Below are positions 63,944 to 64,000 of a stretch of 64,000 bases of DNA, one piece after another. Source of the stretch: Lysobacteraceae bacterium PS02065 (lineage in GTDB: Bacteria; Pseudomonadota; Gammaproteobacteria; Xanthomonadales; Rhodanobacteraceae). The DNA lies in assembly GCA_029959555.1 (NCBI GenBank), contig JASCPI010000014.1, positions 1 through 64,000 of the forward strand, read 5' to 3'. The position numbers were made by a program, and so were the translations under genes. The number at the start of each line of letters is the position of its first letter. Positions within the stretch are counted from its first letter, which is position 1. Under the pieces are notes generated by a model. That model ran no database searches and had not been told where the DNA came from. It was given only the letters and a program-made list of their open reading frames with translations.

Positions 63944-64000
63944 TCAGCTCTCGAAGACCTTGCCCGGATTGAGCAGACCGTCCGGATCGAGCACGCCCTT
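63944..64000 (-). CDS. FAD-linked oxidase, C-terminal end (partial)
   Basis: The frame is open from the window edge to TGA at 63946-63944 and reads KGVLDPDGLLNPGKVFES. The DPxGLLNPGK motif ends the FAD-linked oxidase C-terminal domain of GlcD/D-lactate or 2-hydroxyglutarate dehydrogenases. The main part lies outside the window. Confidence 0.75.
   Translation of the reverse strand, partial: KGVLDPDGLLNPGKVFES

Overview
The window is high-GC DNA from a gammaproteobacterium. The gene families (azurin, a PagL-like lipid A deacylase, EptA with a PAP2 phosphatase, H-NS-type protein, EpmA, Orn, AhpC/AhpF, NAD-dependent ligase, YigZ) and codon use suggest the Xanthomonadales (Lysobacter/Dokdonella-like); this placement is inferred. 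No rRNA, tRNA or CRISPR array was recognised.

Three zones can be seen. (1) 1-5934 is mobile DNA. An IS3-family element ends at about 127. It abuts a Tn3-family transposon carrying a cation efflux pump, a CadR/PbrR-type MerR sensor, a tyrosine recombinase and TnpA. The transposon right end at about 5934 cuts a UDP-galactopyranose mutase gene.

(2) 5935 to about 26660 is an accessory island. Its first part (6-20.4 kb) looks like one regulated system: a saccharide operon (glycosyltransferase, GH1-RmlD fusion, broken glf), a methyltransferase, an amidinotransferase-like protein whose expected catalytic Cys is Ser, a PAS histidine kinase, a receiver protein, an NtrC-type sigma-54 activator, a hemerythrin protein, a large KatE catalase and GalE. 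I read four -24/-12 (sigma-54) promoter-like sites there. One matches TGGCAC-N5-TTGC exactly. T-rich upstream motifs lie between or in front of three of them. My main proposal is a sigma-54-controlled stress and surface-saccharide island. The rest of the zone (20.4-26.7 kb) is decayed: a FAS1 protein, small orphan genes, a YprB-like exonuclease remnant, a truncated IS3 element, a coiled-coil (TnpT/KfrA-like) remnant, a two-gene small-protein operon, an AT-rich secreted protein and an RND pump remnant.

(3) About 26671-64000 is uniform chromosomal backbone: an S41 peptidase and membrane AraC regulator; an operon of epimerase, flavoprotein, methyltransferase and large membrane protein, probably for a cell-surface or lipid-linked glycan; an H-NS-like protein; a sigma factor coupled to a Ser/Thr kinase with TPRs; a response regulator-histidine kinase pair divergent from PAP2 phosphatase-eptA (lipid A modification); azurin; PagL-like deacylase; orn, sbcB, a DUF2461 gene and an MFS transporter; epmA; ahpC-ahpF with an intervening hairpin; a TonB-dependent receptor; a nested inverted-repeat element; ligA; an ECF sigma factor, Pro/Ala-rich membrane protein and yigZ operon; an ABC exporter; a cold-shock protein; and the tail of an FAD-linked oxidase. 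ATGA or GTGA stop-start overlaps are common and mark the operons.
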